Below, in pieces: positions 61,106 to 64,000 of a DNA stretch of 64,000 nt. Below the pieces are notes generated by a model. The model was not told where the DNA came from and ran no database searches. It saw only the letters and a list, made by a program, of their open reading frames with translations. The number at the start of each line of letters is the position of its first letter. The stretch's first letter is position 1. The DNA comes from Torreya grandis (taxonomy: Eukaryota > Streptophyta > Pinopsida > Cupressales > Taxaceae). The stretch covers positions 167,501 through 231,500 of the forward strand of contig JARHVA010000350.1 in assembly GCA_037957365.1 (NCBI GenBank), read 5' to 3'. Position numbers and translations under genes: made by a program.

Positions 61106-62055
61106 TGGATTGGCTAACATATTATCTAATCAAGAGGGTAAATGTTTTTTTAATTTTCATTGAATCATAAGGGATGTTATTGATAATATCATATTTATAG
61201 TATAAAATTTATAAATATAAATTTAAAGGCACTATTTAGACTATACAACCCATTTTATCACCTACTGGGGTTCATATCAGGGTCAAATATATAGAAATTA
61301 TAAGCATCAAAGAAAGAACCCTTTGAATATTCAAGTTTTCATTGAAAATGAATATATAAAAAATGTGTAATTTGATGAATACACAAATCTAATTGTATGT
61401 ATACTTGCATTTCTTCAATACATAGGGCATGATCGAGACTAGTTATAGAAATTCATATACTACTAATAATTAATAGGACATATTATAGTACCAATTACAT
61501 ATATTTAAATGTTTTGGATATGTTTTTGATACAAATAGGAAGGAAAAAAATGTTACATTTGGTCAACAATGGTTATAATAAATAAAATCTATAATTTATA
61601 AGTTATAGCATTGTCTTACTTTAAAATTTGAGGATACTAGAATTTATATTCTTTATGATGGTATTGATGACAATCATAGATTTAGAAATGATAATCACAA
61701 GTCTACTTTAATTTTTAATCAAATAACCTATGAAGTTTCTATCACAATAGAACAAGATGATTTATGCATTCATAATATTCATAACAATGTAAAATATAAA
61801 TCTAAATTTATAGATCATGAGTGGTACAATGATCACAATGATTATGTTATATGGGAATTTGACAAGATTTAGTATCCAAAGCTTGATAATATTTCACCAT
61901 ATCCATTTTTAGTTTATCCTCATCCTTTGGATGTATTTTTATATGCATAAAATATTTCATATATTCAAAAATACCAAAAAAATAGAATATTTCATAAAAT
62001 TATAAAAACCAGGACCTATGCATGATATGTGTAATTTATTTACATTATTTATTTA
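61106..62055. other. Right flank outside element H
   Basis: AT-rich DNA without homology to elements H, N, G, Copia, B or C that I could see. It contains the short open frame at 61608-61873. Confidence 0.4.
61608..61946 (+). pseudogene. Unidentified hydrophilic open frame, probably eroded
   Basis: The frame runs open from 61608 (after a stop) to the TAG at 61871-61873, about 88 codons without an ATG near the start. It continues after that single stop for about 24 codons to 61948 (YPKLDNISPYPFLVYPHPLD). The text is Asp/Asn/His-rich (for example YDGIDDNHRFRNDNHKSTL, then IDHEWYNDHNDYVIWEFDKI), unlike the random frames nearby, which are short and hydrophobic. I do not recognise a family. It may be a fragment of a decayed transposon protein. 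Confidence 0.3.
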
Positions 62056-62165
62056 TGAAGCATATTTTATATAAAATTAGATGTATATAAGTTATTACAT
62101 TATTTATTTACGACTTAATATATGTTTTAATTATATACATCTAATTTTATATAAAATATGATTCA
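62056..62165. repeat. Inverted repeat at the start of the tandem block
   Basis: aagcatattttatataaaat (62057) continuing to tagatgtatata is the reverse complement of tatatacatctaattttata continuing to aaatatg (62133 onward). Arms are about 35 bp around a spacer of roughly 40-45 bp. Confidence 0.7.
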
Positions 62166-64000
62166 TAAGTTTTCTTGAGATATTTATAGAACATACAAGT
62201 TATCACTTCCAAATGCAATTTAACGTAATTATTTTGTCTCAGATCTAAAAAATTTACATAGACAAAACCACTCCTTTCCAAATGGTCACACACTACACTC
62301 TTGTCTAATTATGATAAATTTGTCCCAACAAATACATGCTCTAATTTCTTAGATTAAAACTAGTCATGGTAATTATAAATCTTGTTTACATTATAATAAG
62401 TTCACCAGGGGCATCCTTTTACATAGGTTTTATCATTCTATAACTATCCCTATTGTTCCTACTTTAATAAATTATATTTCATGATTATTGTCTCACTTAC
62501 TTTCACATTTATATATTACTAAATACCTAAGTTGTTGAATATCATGATGTTTCAATTTACTTATGTAAACAATGCTTCATTTATTAATGCATGCTTTTCA
62601 TGTTTGTTTCATTGCTTCATGTCTCGTTTGTATTCAACTTGTTTCGATTGTGGACATTTAAACATGTCATTGATTGTGTCTCTAATATTTATTATGTTCT
62701 TATATGAATGTGAGTGACATTTGAACATTTATCTTATTTTTTGACCCTTGGCTTTCTTGTGTGTCATGTGTGTTCTTACATGTACCCTTTATGTATGTGT
62801 GTCATGGTAATGACTCTTGTTTGCTCAGTTTACTTATTTTTTCAATGCCACGATGGAAATCATACATTTTCCAAAAATTTTAATGCTATGATGGATATCA
62901 TGTATCATCTCCTATTTATTTTATATCATTTTGAAATGTTCAACATATGATCATTGTTCATTGTATGCTTGATTACTAATATTTATCTCAACATTACACT
63001 ATGTATTCTTGGTTCTACATGCATTTTACATTACTATATTACTTAATTTACCTATGATGATGACAAAATATTAAATGTTATCATTAATACTATGTATTTA
63101 ACTATTTTATATTTATTTATGACTTAATATATGTTTTAATTATATACATCTAATTTTATATAAAATATGCTTTATAAGTTTTCTTGAGTGATTTATATAA
63201 CATACAAGTTATCACTTCCAAATGCAATTTAATGTAATGATTTTGTCTCAGATCTAAAAAATTTGCATAGACAAAACCACTCCTTTCCAAATGGTCACAC
63301 ACTACACTCTTGTCTAATTATGATAAATTTGTCCCAACAAACACAGGCTCTAATTTCTTAGATTAAAACTAGCATGGTAATTATAAATCTTGTTTACATT
63401 ATAATAAGTTCACCAGGGGCATCCTTTTACATAGGTTTTATCATTCTATAACTATCCCTATTGTTCCTACTTTAATACATTACATTTCATGATTATTGTC
63501 TCACTTACTTTCACATTTATATATTACTAAATACCTAAGTTGTTGAATATCATGATGTTTCAATTTACTTATGTAAACAATGCTTCATTTATTAATGCAT
63601 GATTTTCATGTTTGTTTCATTGCTTCATGTCTCGTTTGTATTCAACTTGTTTCGATTGTGGACATTTAAACATGTCTTTGATTGTGTCTCTAATATTTAT
63701 TATGTTATTATATGAATGTGAGTGACATTTGAACATTTATCTTATTTTTTGACCTTTGGCTTTCTTGCGTGTCATGTGTGTTCTTACATGTACCCTTTAT
63801 GTATTTTGTCATGGTAATGACTCTTGTTTGCTCAGTTTAATCATTTTTTCAATGCCACGATGGAAATCATACATTTTCCCAATTTTTTGATGCTATGATG
63901 GATATCATGTATCATCTCCTATTTATTTTATATCATTTTGAAATGTTCAAAATATGATCATTGTTCATTGTATGCTTGATTACTAATATTTATCTCAACA
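62101..64000. repeat. 1009-bp tandem duplication, second unit cut by the window end
   Basis: The sequence from 62101 (tatttatttacgacttaata) recurs from 63110 (tatttatttatgacttaata) in unbroken order to base 64000. Differences are only occasional single bases or small indels (for example agtcatgg against agcatgg, and a deletion in the tgtatgtgtgtcatgg run). This is far less diverged than the old LTR pairs. The frames at 62532-62717 and 62714-62950 recur in altered form in unit 2 and look like chance frames within a repeat. It may be the start of a satellite array or the edge of another repeat. Confidence 0.85.

Noticed and set aside
62532..62950. Two consecutive plus-strand frames (61 and 78 codons) with Cys and Phe-rich text
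   Set aside because: They lie within the tandem duplication, are not preserved in the second unit, and resemble hydrophobic chance frames of T-rich DNA.
1..64000. Host genes, tRNA or rRNA genes, CRISPR arrays or a defence-type gene cluster
   Set aside because: No intact reading frame of useful length, no cloverleaf or array structure, and every recognisable domain belongs to LTR retrotransposons.

Overview
The window looks like a retrotransposon-filled intergenic stretch of a large plant nuclear genome. It is very AT-rich, has no intact gene, and every recognisable coding trace belongs to a plant LTR retrotransposon lineage: a chromodomain Ty3/Gypsy, Tat-like Ty3/Gypsy gag elements, and a Sirevirus-like Ty1/Copia. 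The old, deeply nested, slowly removed insertions with long LTRs suit a gymnosperm, but that is an inference. No host gene, tRNA, rRNA or CRISPR array was seen.

The whole layout can be explained as one stack of nested insertions, worked out by eye from LTR pairs, target-site duplications (TSDs), primer-binding sites (PBS) and polypurine tracts (PPT). (1) The outermost and oldest element, H, is a minus-strand chromovirus at 2032-61105. Its 5' LTR (58155-61105) is contiguous. Its 3' LTR is broken into three pieces (2032-3527, 25304-26131, 50970-51612) whose summed length (2967 bp) nearly equals the intact copy (2951 bp). Degenerate gag, protease, RT, integrase and chromodomain lie at about 51640-55770. 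(2) N (3528-25303, plus strand) interrupts that LTR. It has LTRs of about 4 kb around only 2.9 kb of gag-like interior. (3) G (10690-21396, plus) sits in N's 3' LTR. It is a gag-only element with a 6.7-kb tract almost free of G. (4) The Copia element (26132-50964, plus) interrupts the same H LTR further along, with an exact TSD, 2.6-kb LTRs, decayed gag-pol and repeated PPT motifs. (5) B (32065-47539) is an unclassified insertion that splits the Copia RNase H region. (6) C (33022-43329, plus) sits inside B. It is a Tat-like element with two 1398-bp LTRs, a long gag and pre-protease region, no RT, and only the last part of integrase.

Outside H, the left flank (1-2031) shows nothing identifiable. 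The right flank (61106-64000) holds one short unidentified open frame and a near-identical 1009-bp tandem duplication that runs off the window.

Nothing here looks able to move on its own. C, G and N appear to be non-autonomous gag-type elements that would have needed Pol from relatives. Many in-frame stops and lost catalytic residues are explainable by C-to-T or G-to-A changes, as expected for long-methylated DNA. All boundaries and homologies were judged by eye and should be treated as approximate to a few bases unless a TSD is quoted.
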